Shown here: positions 29,470-37,436 of the stretch, one piece after another
Layout: each line of letters opens with the position of its first letter
Position numbering within the stretch: position 1 is the first letter of the stretch
Origin: Rhizobium sp. RU36D
GTDB lineage: Bacteria > Pseudomonadota > Alphaproteobacteria > Rhizobiales > Rhizobiaceae
Direction of reading: 5' to 3'
DNA: 64,000 bases
NCBI RefSeq assembly: GCF_900176345.1
Contig: NZ_FWXU01000026.1
Location: 25,230 to 89,229, forward strand
Position numbers and translations under genes: made by a program
Notes under the pieces: generated by a model
The model's input: the letters and a program-made list of their open reading frames with translations, nothing else
What the model was told of the DNA's origin: nothing
Database searches by the model: none

Positions 29470-30005
29470 ACCCCCATGCCACACTTCTCCCGTCCCGCTC
29501 TCGGATACACCGCAAGGCGTTGCGGCGAGGTGGGGCCGGCACGGGTCGTGAGGGCAAGACGCAAGACCTCACGGGCTGGGTTCGCGGAACATGGTCTCCC
29601 TCCGGCGACAGCGGGGGTGATGGAGGGGTATCGGACCGGCCCGCCATCTCCACCCCGCAAGAGCGCGCCGGGTGTGCCTGTGCGGCATGGGAGGATGCAA
29701 GCGCCGCGCGCGACCGAGGCGTCTGATGACCCAAAGGCGCGGCGCAGGTGGAAGATGCTGCCGGTGGCCGTCATGGCCGCGCTGATCGGTAAGGGCTTGA
29801 CCGTCCGAACCGGAAAGCAAGCCGGCAGCGTAGATCCAAGGGCGTGCGTGACACCAAAGCCGGCGCCAATGCCGGTGGTGGTCACGACCCTTTCCCACCG
29901 CATCGCAGAGAGACCGAAGTCGCGGGCAGAAACTGCCGAACGGGGCGCTGAGAGGTGTCACTTTTTTACTATCAAACGAGGCAGCTTTCAGCGCCCCGTC
30001 CGAAG
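29470..30005. other. GC-rich unexplained block with long inverted repeat
   Basis: About 480 bp that are open in frames on both strands but show no family similarity or consistent codon bias. At its right end, ACGGGGCGCTGA (29940-29951) and TCAGCGCCCCGT (29988-29999) form a perfect 12-bp inverted repeat around a 36-nt AT-rich loop. It could be a structured RNA or a decayed gene. Confidence 0.35.
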
Positions 30006-30074
30006 TCAGGTCGATGACACCGGATCACCCTGGGTCGACCTTCGAAATCATCAAGAGATCGCCAAGGGGGTATC

Positions 30075-30506
30075 ATGTCCAGAAACACAAATGAATTTTG
30101 CACCACGACACTCGCCCGGGTTCTGGAGCTCCTCGCCGTGCCGCAGATGCTCTGCCGCCGACGGTCCTGCCGCCGCATGGGACGGTGCCGGCGGTATTTC
30201 CCAAGCAATGGCGAACCCTGCTGCATGCGCAACCTCAATGCCGAGCAGCGGGCCCTGGTGGAGGCGATCCACAACAAGACCAGCATGATCATCTATTTCG
30301 GCCGCGCGAAAACCGAGCTCTATGCCTCCGAATGGTCCGACATGCGCGACCTGGAGGATGCAGCCGTGGAGGTGGCGCGCTGCGTCTGCCCGGACTGGAG
30401 TCGCAAGACCTTCAATGCCTTCCTGCGCGCCCGCGCCAAGGCGCCGCCACCTGAGTTCGAGGGCGACATGGTCGTGCCGCCCGCCCTCCTCCGCCCTCGC
30501 CCGTAA
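30075..30506 (+). CDS. Conserved hypothetical Cys/Arg-rich protein
   Basis: 143 aa. The N-terminal third carries CRRRSCRRMGRCRR and a following C-C pair (residues 32-50), resembling a small zinc-binding knuckle; the remainder is helical (MRDLEDAAVEVARCVCPDWSRKTFNAFLRARAK). Similar small proteins are scattered in rhizobial genomes with no known role. A GGGGGTATC sequence precedes the ATG. Possible nucleic-acid binding is an inference from the basic Cys cluster. Confidence 0.65.
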   Translation: MSRNTNEFCTTTLARVLELLAVPQMLCRRRSCRRMGRCRRYFPSNGEPCCMRNLNAEQRALVEAIHNKTSMIIYFGRAKTELYASEWSDMRDLEDAAVEVARCVCPDWSRKTFNAFLRARAKAPPPEFEGDMVVPPALLRPRP

Positions 30507-30618
30507 CACCTTGTCGAAGATGGAATTATTTTTGGTAGCATCGCCGATGAGCAAGCAAAATTTAACGGACTCTGCCATGGTCTGCGCGGGTGCAATACAC
30601 CATCACATGGAGGTTCAA

Positions 30619-31113
30619 ATGAAACGCCTGCTCATCGCGGCCGCCGCCGCTATCCTGTCTTTCACCGCGGCTCAGGCCGGGGAGATGAAATTCCCGAGCG
30701 ACGCCCCCGTCGCCTCGATCACCCTGCCGGAAAGCTGGATCGGCAAGGAAACCGACACCGGGATCGAGGTTTCGTCCGAGGACGACGCCATCTATTTCTT
30801 CATCGACGTCGCTGACGTGAAAAGCACGGACGCCGTCATCACCGATGCCATCAAGTTCCTGAGCGATAACGGTGTGACCATCGATCCGGCCTCGCTCAAG
30901 GAATCCAAGGACCAGAAGCTCAACGGCATGGACATCGCCTTCCTCGAATGGAACGGCACCGACAAGGACGGTCCGGCCTCGATCGGCATGGCAATCGCCG
31001 CTGCTAGCGCCGAAAACCTGCTGGTCCTGACCTATTGGGGCACAAAGGGCGACGAAGAAAAGCACGCCGTCGAACTGGGCACCATGATCGACTCGCTGAA
31101 GCCGGTGAAGTGA
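30619..31113 (+). CDS. Secreted/periplasmic conserved hypothetical protein
   Basis: 164 aa with a clear Sec signal peptide (MKRLLIAAAAAILSFTAAQA, cleavage after AQA). The mature part is a single acidic domain with ASITLPESWIGKETDTGIEV and IAAASAENLLVLTYWGTKGD, a pattern seen in rhizobial histidine-kinase-like or lipoprotein-like mini-domains of unknown function. GGAGG lies 6 nt before the ATG at 30619. No operon partner. Confidence 0.78.
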   Translation: MKRLLIAAAAAILSFTAAQAGEMKFPSDAPVASITLPESWIGKETDTGIEVSSEDDAIYFFIDVADVKSTDAVITDAIKFLSDNGVTIDPASLKESKDQKLNGMDIAFLEWNGTDKDGPASIGMAIAAASAENLLVLTYWGTKGDEEKHAVELGTMIDSLKPVK

Positions 31114-31208
31114 TGAACCCTCCCCGCCCCGCACGGCCCCGGTGGCACGACGCGCGGCGGGGAGACCTTTTTGCGCTGACGCAGACGCCGGCGGGCTGGC
31201 GCTGACGC

Positions 31209-31808
31209 CTATTCCGCCGCCTTCGGAACCTCTTCCGTGTCGCCGGCCGGCGCGATCAGCTCGTAGGAATAGCCTTCCAGCATGGTATAGGCGCGCTCGA
31301 TCGCCCCGATCTGGGATTCCGCGGCCTTGATGGCATCGGCGATCGACTGGCTGCGGGCCTTCAGCATCGAGCCCAGCACATCCGTCTCCGGCCGCCGGCC
31401 GATATGGTCGAGATGTTTGCGCACCCGCGCGCGATGCCGCTCCAGTTCCAGGATATGGAAGCGCGCCTTGACGATGTCGTCCGTCAACTTGCGCCGGATG
31501 CCCGCCACCGGATCGAAACTGCCAGGCTCCCGCTCGTCCAGGATCATGTCGCTGACCATGGTCTCCAAGAGCATCAGCCCCTTGAGATCGGTCGCGTCCG
31601 CCAATTGCGGGTCATAGCCGGTATCGTCATAGATCTTGCGCCGGATCGGGTCCTTCAGCAATTCGTAACAGGCCGTCACCTGGGCAAAGCGGTCGACATC
31701 GCCACCGCCGTCGGGATGGGCGCCCTTGGCCTGCTGCCGATAGGCCTGCTTGATGGCCGCGTCGTCGGCGTCGCGCGCCACTCCGAGCATAGCATAGGGA
31801 TCGATCAC
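31209..31808 (-). CDS. J-domain (DnaJ-like) protein
   Basis: 199 aa from GTG 31808. The first residues form a J-domain: DPYAMLGVARDADDAAIKQAYRQQAKGAHPDGGG with the invariant HPD. A helical C-terminal region of about 120 aa follows, without the G/F or zinc-finger regions of DnaJ, so this is a class C J-protein that would stimulate DnaK in a specialised role. GAGGAAG precedes the GTG. An ATG six codons further in would truncate helix I. Confidence 0.85.
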   Translation of the reverse strand: MIDPYAMLGVARDADDAAIKQAYRQQAKGAHPDGGGDVDRFAQVTACYELLKDPIRRKIYDDTGYDPQLADATDLKGLMLLETMVSDMILDEREPGSFDPVAGIRRKLTDDIVKARFHILELERHRARVRKHLDHIGRRPETDVLGSMLKARSQSIADAIKAAESQIGAIERAYTMLEGYSYELIAPAGDTEEVPKAAE

Positions 31809-32374
31809 AGCCTCAAACTTCCTCGCTTGCCGGGCCTGGCACACCCGCCACCGGTGCCGCCAGCCCCTCGTCCAAATCACGCCCCGCCTGTTACCTACCG
31901 GCTCCGGCAGGGCGCATCAAGCCCCGCCCCCGACTTGCCGGCGAAGCAGCCGCAAGGCCAAACGCCATTTCAAGACGGCGAGAGGGCAAAAATGTGGAGG
32001 CGGCCCGGCTATCCCGACCAAAACCTCGTCCATGGCCGAAATAGGAATTATACAACCCAATCCCACCCCCATAATCCCAATGGATTCAGGCCTTTGCGCA
32101 GCTGTGCAGCACAAGGTTGCGGGATTTTGCCCTTGCCTTTTTCACCCGATGATGTACGGATACCGCCGTTCGGGTGCTACTGATCCCGGAGACTGGACCG
32201 ATTGTATTCTCCGCGTTCGCGCGGGCCTGGGGGCCTTCCCCCGCTGGTAGACGTCTTTTCCCCGTTATCGCGACTTCTCGACTGGCTTTTCCCTGGGAGG
32301 GAAAGGCAAAAACGTCCGCCGCCGAAAACGGCTGTGGACATCATGCAAAAAACTAAGGGAAAAGGACTTCTCCC
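31809..32374. other. Long leader/spacer upstream of cspA
   Basis: 566 bp without a convincing gene. The part nearest cspA contains two hairpins (GGGGGCCTTCCCCC near 32229-32242 and TTTCCCTGGGAGGGAAA near 32287-32303), consistent with the long structured 5' leader usual for cold-shock genes. Confidence 0.4.
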
Positions 32375-32584
32375 ATGGCCACCAAGGGCACTGTAAAATT
32401 CTTCAACCAGGACAAGGGCTTCGGCTTCATCACGCCGGAAGGCGGCGCCAAGGATGTGTTCGTTCACATCTCGGCTCTGCAGGCCTCCGGCATCCAGACG
32501 CTGCGCGACGGTCAGGAAGTGACCTTCGACACCGAGCCGGATCGCATGGGCAAGGGCCCGAAGGCCGTCAACATCCGCGCCTGA
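32375..32584 (+). CDS. cspA: Cold shock protein (CspA family)
   Basis: 69 aa single cold-shock domain. RNP1 is KGFGFITP (residues 14-21) and RNP2 is VFVHIS (28-33), both intact. It binds single-stranded RNA/DNA as an RNA chaperone. GGGAAAAGGACTTCTCCC precedes the ATG. A strong terminator follows 50 bp downstream. Confidence 0.96.
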   Translation: MATKGTVKFFNQDKGFGFITPEGGAKDVFVHISALQASGIQTLRDGQEVTFDTEPDRMGKGPKAVNIRA

Positions 32585-32634
32585 TCGGCGACCGCCGGGA
32601 CCTGCCGGCGTGATAATGTGACATAAGACGAAAA

Positions 32635-32664
32635 GGAAAACGGCGCCCCAGTGGCGCCGTTTTC
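32635..32664 (+). terminator. Intrinsic terminator after cspA
   Basis: AAAACGGCGCC-CCAG-TGGCGCCGTTTTCTTT: an 11-bp stem (A-tract and T-tract included) with a short loop at 32637-32663, followed by T-rich sequence. Its symmetrical A/T tracts could also end transcription from the convergent dusA gene. Confidence 0.88.
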
Positions 32665-32717
32665 TTTCATCCCCGGTTGCGATCCACATGATACCGTGCT
32701 TCTCGCACGGCAGGTCT

Positions 32718-33761
32718 TCAGGCCGTCAGTTTTTCCGGTACCTGTGTCTTGGGTCCAGCCGGGAGATCGACCTCGGCGAAGGCGGCGGCAATGACGTCTG
32801 GACCGGCACCCGGGCGGGCGGCATCGCTGGAGAGGATCTGGCGGTAACGGCGGGCGCCGGCAAAGCCCTGAAACAGGCCAACCATGTGCCGCGTCACATG
32901 CACCAGCCGCCCACCATCGGCGATATGCCGAGCGGCATGCTCCATCATCGCGTCCCGCACCGCATTCCAGTCCGGCGCCTCGGCCACCTCGCCGTAGAGC
33001 GCGTGATCCACATCCGCCAGAAGTGTGGCATTGTGATAGGCAGCGCGGCCAAGCATCACCCCGTCCATGACATCAAGATGTTGCAGGGCCTGGTCGAGGG
33101 TTTCGATGCCACCGTTGATCCCAATAAACCGACCGGGATTGGCCCGCTTGATCCTGTAGACCAGGTCGTAGTCCAGCGGCGGTATTTCGCGGTTTTCCTT
33201 CGGGCTCAGCCCCTGCAGCCAGGCTTTTCGCGCATGGATCCAGATGGCATCGGCTCCGGCCGCGACCATTCTCGCCACGAAGTCTGGCAGAACCGTCTCA
33301 GGATCCTGGTCGTCGACGCCAATGCGGCATTTGACTGTCACGGGCACCGACGCGACCGCTTTCATAGCCGCCACGCACTCCGCCACCACAGCCGGCTCGC
33401 GCATCAGGCAGGCGCCGAAGATTCCGGACTGCACCCGGTCGGACGGACAGCCGACATTGAGATTGATCTCGTCATAGCCGTAGTCAGCCGCAATCCGCAC
33501 CGCCTCGGCGAGCTTTTGCGGATCGGACCCGCCAAGCTGCAAGGCAACGGGATGTTCGGCCGGGTCAAATCCCAGCAACCGATCGCGATTGCCCCGGAGG
33601 ATCGCATCGGCAACGATCATCTCGGTGAAGAGCAGCGCCCGACCCGTCAGCTGCCTGTGAAAATAGCGGCAATGCCTGTCCGTCCAGTCGATCATGGGTG
33701 CCACGGCAAAGACGGGAGCCTGGAAATAGCTGTTTTTCTTGTTTGGTTCAGAGGCTTGCAA
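32718..33761 (-). CDS. dusA: tRNA-dihydrouridine synthase A
   Basis: 347 aa FMN-dependent Dus protein reducing uridine in the tRNA D-loop (DusA: U20/U20a). Motifs: VAPMIDWTDRHCRYFHR at the N terminus (DusA-type), INLNVGCPSDRVQSGIFGACLM with the catalytic Cys in the canonical NxNxGCPS position, VTVKCRIGVDD, WIHARKAWLQGLSP and GINGGI. The C-terminal helical domain has the GARRYRQILS signature. The start at 33761 gives the normal family length. Confidence 0.95.
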   Translation of the reverse strand: MQASEPNKKNSYFQAPVFAVAPMIDWTDRHCRYFHRQLTGRALLFTEMIVADAILRGNRDRLLGFDPAEHPVALQLGGSDPQKLAEAVRIAADYGYDEINLNVGCPSDRVQSGIFGACLMREPAVVAECVAAMKAVASVPVTVKCRIGVDDQDPETVLPDFVARMVAAGADAIWIHARKAWLQGLSPKENREIPPLDYDLVYRIKRANPGRFIGINGGIETLDQALQHLDVMDGVMLGRAAYHNATLLADVDHALYGEVAEAPDWNAVRDAMMEHAARHIADGGRLVHVTRHMVGLFQGFAGARRYRQILSSDAARPGAGPDVIAAAFAEVDLPAGPKTQVPEKLTA

Positions 33762-34126
33762 TGCGTCCGTCTCCGTCTTCCTTGAGCGCGATATTGTTCC
33801 AGATCAGCCTGTTTCGACCTCGGCGGCTGCATCTTGGGGCGACAGATTGCTACTAACCCCTGCCTGATGTGGCCATGTACACCGCAATCGCATGCACGCC
33901 AACCAGCGGAAACAAGCATCAGAAGCGCGCCAGGCCTCGAGATCATCGATGCCTCATCTATCACGAGGCCGTTGCCCTTGATAGGTCGCAAGCGCCCGGT
34001 GGGCGGTCCAACGGCGCCGCGTACAAGTCAACCAGTTTCCTAGCGATAAGATAGGTTTCGGGACGGACTTAAGCCATCACCGGCAAAAAATGAAAATGAA
34101 GCCCCTCAATCGCCAGGGTATAATAT
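33762..34126. other. Spacer between dusA and the sulfur cluster, no gene seen
   Basis: About 365 bp with only short open frames, none with an RBS or conserved sequence. It ends at the AT-rich promoter elements starting at 34127. Confidence 0.45.
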
Positions 34127-34188
34127 TCTATTATTTTTATAGAAAAAGAACGACCTGTCCTTCTAAGCCTGTCCACGACCCCTACCCT
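34127..34188 (+). promoter_or_regulatory. Sulfur-cluster promoter: 18-bp dyad plus GACCTGTC block
   Basis: TCTATTATTTTTATAGAA (34127-34144) is a dyad with perfect TTCTAT/ATAGAA arms. It runs directly into TAGAAAAAGAACGACCTGTC (34140-34159) and CTTC. A -10-like TACCCT sits at 34183-34188, 43 nt after the start of that block. The same arrangement and spacing occur at 57336-57396 and 63823-63884. Confidence 0.7.
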
Positions 34189-34265
34189 GCGTGAAGTGTC
34201 AATTTCATCGCCGGGCCTTTCCAGGAGAGCAAAGGCTTGCGGGGACAACCAGGGAAGGACCATCC

Positions 34266-35354
34266 ATGCCAAACGTCAAAAGAAACTCCAGCCGCATGCC
34301 CCGCTATGCGGTCGCCATCTTCTTGTCTGCGCGTTATTCTACGGGTCTTCCGCTGCCGTTCGGGCCGGCCGTCTCGGCGAGCCACGCGCAAGCAGATACA
34401 CGCGAAACGGTCACCATCACCGATGAGCTCGGGCGGGAGGTGCCGATCAAGGTGCCGATCAAGGCGGTCTATCCCGACCTCTGGTACCAGACGGAGATTG
34501 TCCGAGCGATTGGCGCCGGCAAGACCATCGTGGCTGTCGACCAATCCGTCGATACCGCCAAGAACCCTGCCAACAAGGAGTATTTCGCCGAATTCGCCAA
34601 CGTGCCGAACGCCGGCAATTTCAATGGCCCGAACTGGGAAACCATTGCGACATCAGGGGCCGAGGTCTTCTTTGCGCGGCGCAACTCGCCCTGGCAGGAT
34701 GCCGTCGAGAAGCTGAAGCCGTTCGGCATCGAGGTGGTGGTCGTCAGCACCTGGGACCCAAAGGTGCTTCGTGCCCAACTGCCCAATGTCGGCAAGATTT
34801 TCGGTGCGGAGGACGGCGCGGCCAAGCTTGCCCAGCTCTACGACGACATCGAGAAGGTCCTTGCCGACAAGCTGAAGGGCGTGGAGCCGAAGACGGTCTA
34901 TTTCGAGAACAATGCGGACTTCGTCACCTCGGTGCCCGGCTCGGGTTGGCATGACACCATCGTTCTCGGTGGCGGCAAGAACATCTTCGGCGACATTGCC
35001 ATCGCCAACAATGGCAGCGCTTCGGTGCACACCTACACGGTCGATCCGGTGGAAATCATCGCCCGCAATCCCGACGTCATCATCCACAACGGCATCGATG
35101 GACAGGCCTCGGGTTATGCGCCCTGGGACAGGCAACAACTCGCCGACCAGTCCAAGCGCATTGCCGACCGCCCCGGCTGGAACGCGATCAAGGCTGTGCA
35201 GGATGGCAATGTCTATGTCTTCAGCAACTTCTTCTTCTCGGCGCTCGGTAAGCAGGTCGGGGCTCTCGCGGTGGCTAAGTGGCTCTATCCCGAACAGCTC
35301 GCTGATGTCGATCTCGATGCCTATTTCGCCCGCTGGCTTGAGCCCAGGGTGTGA
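34266..35354 (+). CDS. FecB/BtuF-type ABC transporter substrate-binding protein
   Basis: 362 aa periplasmic-binding protein of the PF01497 (TroA-like, siderophore/cobalamin/molybdate) superfamily. After ETVTITDELGREVPIKVPIK comes the ligand-binding bilobe with AIGAGKTIVAVDQS, NWETIATSGAEVFFA and NPDVIIHNG. The N terminus ends in an AxA site (SASHAQA), but its hydrophobic core is poor. A much better signal-peptide core (LLVCALFYGSSAAVRA) lies in the +1 frame over 34312-34360, hinting at compensating indels. GGGAAGGACC precedes the ATG. It is the first gene of an operon with a FecCD permease and FecE-type ATPase. The ligand is unknown; the context (sulfur) argues against a ferric siderophore. 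Confidence 0.82.
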   Translation: MPNVKRNSSRMPRYAVAIFLSARYSTGLPLPFGPAVSASHAQADTRETVTITDELGREVPIKVPIKAVYPDLWYQTEIVRAIGAGKTIVAVDQSVDTAKNPANKEYFAEFANVPNAGNFNGPNWETIATSGAEVFFARRNSPWQDAVEKLKPFGIEVVVVSTWDPKVLRAQLPNVGKIFGAEDGAAKLAQLYDDIEKVLADKLKGVEPKTVYFENNADFVTSVPGSGWHDTIVLGGGKNIFGDIAIANNGSASVHTYTVDPVEIIARNPDVIIHNGIDGQASGYAPWDRQQLADQSKRIADRPGWNAIKAVQDGNVYVFSNFFFSALGKQVGALAVAKWLYPEQLADVDLDAYFARWLEPRV

Positions 35355-35445
35355 AGGCCCGGCCGGTCTCTGACTATTTCCACAAGCTCGACAAGGTGAA
35401 CGGCTGAACGCAGCCGTTTCCTTCACCGTCATTGCGAGGAAAATC

Positions 35446-36555
35446 ATGAGTTCGATCGACACTGAACCTCACGCGGTCGTCCAGCGTGGCAAGGAAACCG
35501 GCACGATCCGGCGACCCCGCGACCGCTATCTCTACCAGAACGTGGCGATCGGGCTCGGTTTCGTGGCAGTGCTTGTCGCTGCCGTGATCGGGATCCAGAT
35601 CGGAACATCGGGCGCCACGCTCGCCCATGTGTTCCAGACCTTCTGGGCCAAGCTGACATCGACCGCCCCGCCGGACCGCGCCACCCTGCAGATCCAGAAT
35701 ATCATCTGGGAACTTCGGGTGCCGCGCATCGCCCTGGCGATCCTGGGCGGGGCCGCGCTCACGGTCGCTGGAACCCTGTTCCAGGGGTTGCTCCGCAATC
35801 CCCTGGTCAGCCCCTATACGCTTGGCATTGCACCGGCGGCCGCCTTCGGCGCATCCCTTGCAATCGTGCTGTTTGGCGCAACGGCCGGCAGTGCCTCTGT
35901 TCCCCTGGTCATCGGGGCATTGCTGTTCTCGTTCCTGAACACGGCGCTGGTATTGTCGCTGGCATCAGCGAGGCATCTCAATGCAACGACGCTGATACTG
36001 GTCGGCATCGCACTCTCCCAGCTCTTCGGTGCGCTGACGGCCTGCATCCAGTATTTCGCGGAAGATGAGATACTGGCCGCCATCGTCCGCTGGACCTGGG
36101 GATCGGTCAACAACTCCGCCTGGTATCAGGTGCTGGTGCTGTTTGCCCTGCTGGCGCTGGCATTCCCCTATATCCGCTATCGCAGCGGCGCGCTGAACGC
36201 CATCGCCTTCGCCGGCGATGATTCCGCAAAAAGCCTCGGTGTGGCGGTCTCACGGGTGCGGCTAGAATCCATCGCGATTGCCGCCACGCTGACGGCCGTT
36301 ACCATCGCCTTTACCGGCATCATCGGCTTTGTCGGTCTCGTCGCACCGCATATCGCGAGGCTTGTGGTCGGGGCGAACCACCGCTTCCTCATCACCTTCT
36401 CGGCGCTGATCGGCGCGCTGCTCCTCGTCATGTCCGATGCCGTGGGCCGGCTGGTGGTCCATCCCGGGGTCATCCCCTTCGGCATCATCGACGCCTTGGT
36501 TGGCGCGCCCATCTTCCTCTACCTCATCCTAACAAGGCAAAAGGCGATCGAATGA
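35446..36555 (+). CDS. FecCD/BtuC-type ABC transporter permease
   Basis: 369 aa with about ten transmembrane helices. Family motifs: LRVPRIALAILGGAALTVAGTLFQGLLRNPLVSPYTLGI near the N terminus, and the C-terminal EAA-like GIIGFVGLVAPHIARLVVGANHR. A 50-residue hydrophilic N-terminal extension precedes helix 1. It forms the transmembrane pathway with the downstream ATPase (ATGA overlap, 36552-36555) for the upstream binding protein's ligand. Confidence 0.9.
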   Translation: MSSIDTEPHAVVQRGKETGTIRRPRDRYLYQNVAIGLGFVAVLVAAVIGIQIGTSGATLAHVFQTFWAKLTSTAPPDRATLQIQNIIWELRVPRIALAILGGAALTVAGTLFQGLLRNPLVSPYTLGIAPAAAFGASLAIVLFGATAGSASVPLVIGALLFSFLNTALVLSLASARHLNATTLILVGIALSQLFGALTACIQYFAEDEILAAIVRWTWGSVNNSAWYQVLVLFALLALAFPYIRYRSGALNAIAFAGDDSAKSLGVAVSRVRLESIAIAATLTAVTIAFTGIIGFVGLVAPHIARLVVGANHRFLITFSALIGALLLVMSDAVGRLVVHPGVIPFGIIDALVGAPIFLYLILTRQKAIE

Positions 36556-37412
36556 CCCTCAACATCGACTCTCTCGTCGTCGGCTACGGAAAAAGAAACG
36601 TCGTCAAGGGCGCCAGCCTCGAAATCAGGAAAGGTGAACTGGTCGGACTGCTCGGCTCCAATGGTTCGGGAAAATCAACGCTCATCAAGACGATCGCCGG
36701 CATCAACCGGCAGAGTGCCGGCACCATCACCTGGAACGGCAATGTCGATCTCGCCCGCCTGCCCCGCCGGGACCTGGCGAAGATCGTGGCCTATGTGCCC
36801 CAGTCCATTGGCCTCTCCTTTGGCCTCAACATCAAGGAAGCCGTGCTTCTCGGCCGCACGCCCTATTTCGGCACGCGTCCGCGGGAAGAGGACTGGGATC
36901 ATGTCGAGGACGCCATGCGGCTCGTCGGCCTTGATGAGTTGAGGGACCGGTCTGTGACGGAACTCTCCGGCGGCCAGGGCCAGCGCGTCCTGATCGCACG
37001 TGCCATTGCCCAGGATCCGGAAATCCTGCTGCTCGACGAGCCGACCAGTGCACTGGATATTCGCTACCAGTGGCAGACCCTGTCCGTTGCCCGCGAGATC
37101 ACCCGGAAAAACAATGTGGCCGCTGTTATCGCCATCCATGACCTGAACCAGGCCGCCCGCTTCACCGACCGTGTGGTCTTCCTGCACCAGGGCGAAGTGA
37201 TCGCCCAGGGCGCGCCCGCCGATGTCTACTCTCCCGAACTGATCAAGCGGGTCTATGGGGTGGATGTCGAGATCTCCACCTACAAGGGCTATGTCCAGGT
37301 GCACCCGCTTTCCGAGCGGGACCAGCTCCATCATCGACCTTTCCAAGCCGCTCACGCGGTCGGCGTGAGTTCAGCGGACGCGCGGCTTGGGCTTCAACAA
37401 CTCACCGCCTGA
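36552..37412 (+). CDS. FecE/BtuD-type ABC transporter ATP-binding protein
   Basis: 286 aa. Walker A GSNGSGKST, Q-loop within AYVPQSIGLSFG, signature LSGGQGQRVLIARAI, Walker B ILLLDEPTSALD and the switch histidine in AVIAIHDLNQAARF are all intact. Translational coupling to the permease is by ATGA. The last 40 residues extend beyond the usual FecE end and are low-complexity. Confidence 0.92.
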   Translation: MTLNIDSLVVGYGKRNVVKGASLEIRKGELVGLLGSNGSGKSTLIKTIAGINRQSAGTITWNGNVDLARLPRRDLAKIVAYVPQSIGLSFGLNIKEAVLLGRTPYFGTRPREEDWDHVEDAMRLVGLDELRDRSVTELSGGQGQRVLIARAIAQDPEILLLDEPTSALDIRYQWQTLSVAREITRKNNVAAVIAIHDLNQAARFTDRVVFLHQGEVIAQGAPADVYSPELIKRVYGVDVEISTYKGYVQVHPLSERDQLHHRPFQAAHAVGVSSADARLGLQQLTA

Positions 37413-37436
37413 CTTTCATTTTCAAGGACAGATATC

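Noticed and set aside
29454..29903. 149-aa minus-strand frame in the unexplained segment
   Set aside because: No RBS, no domain, and a plus-strand frame of similar quality overlaps it. Listed only as an unexplained block.
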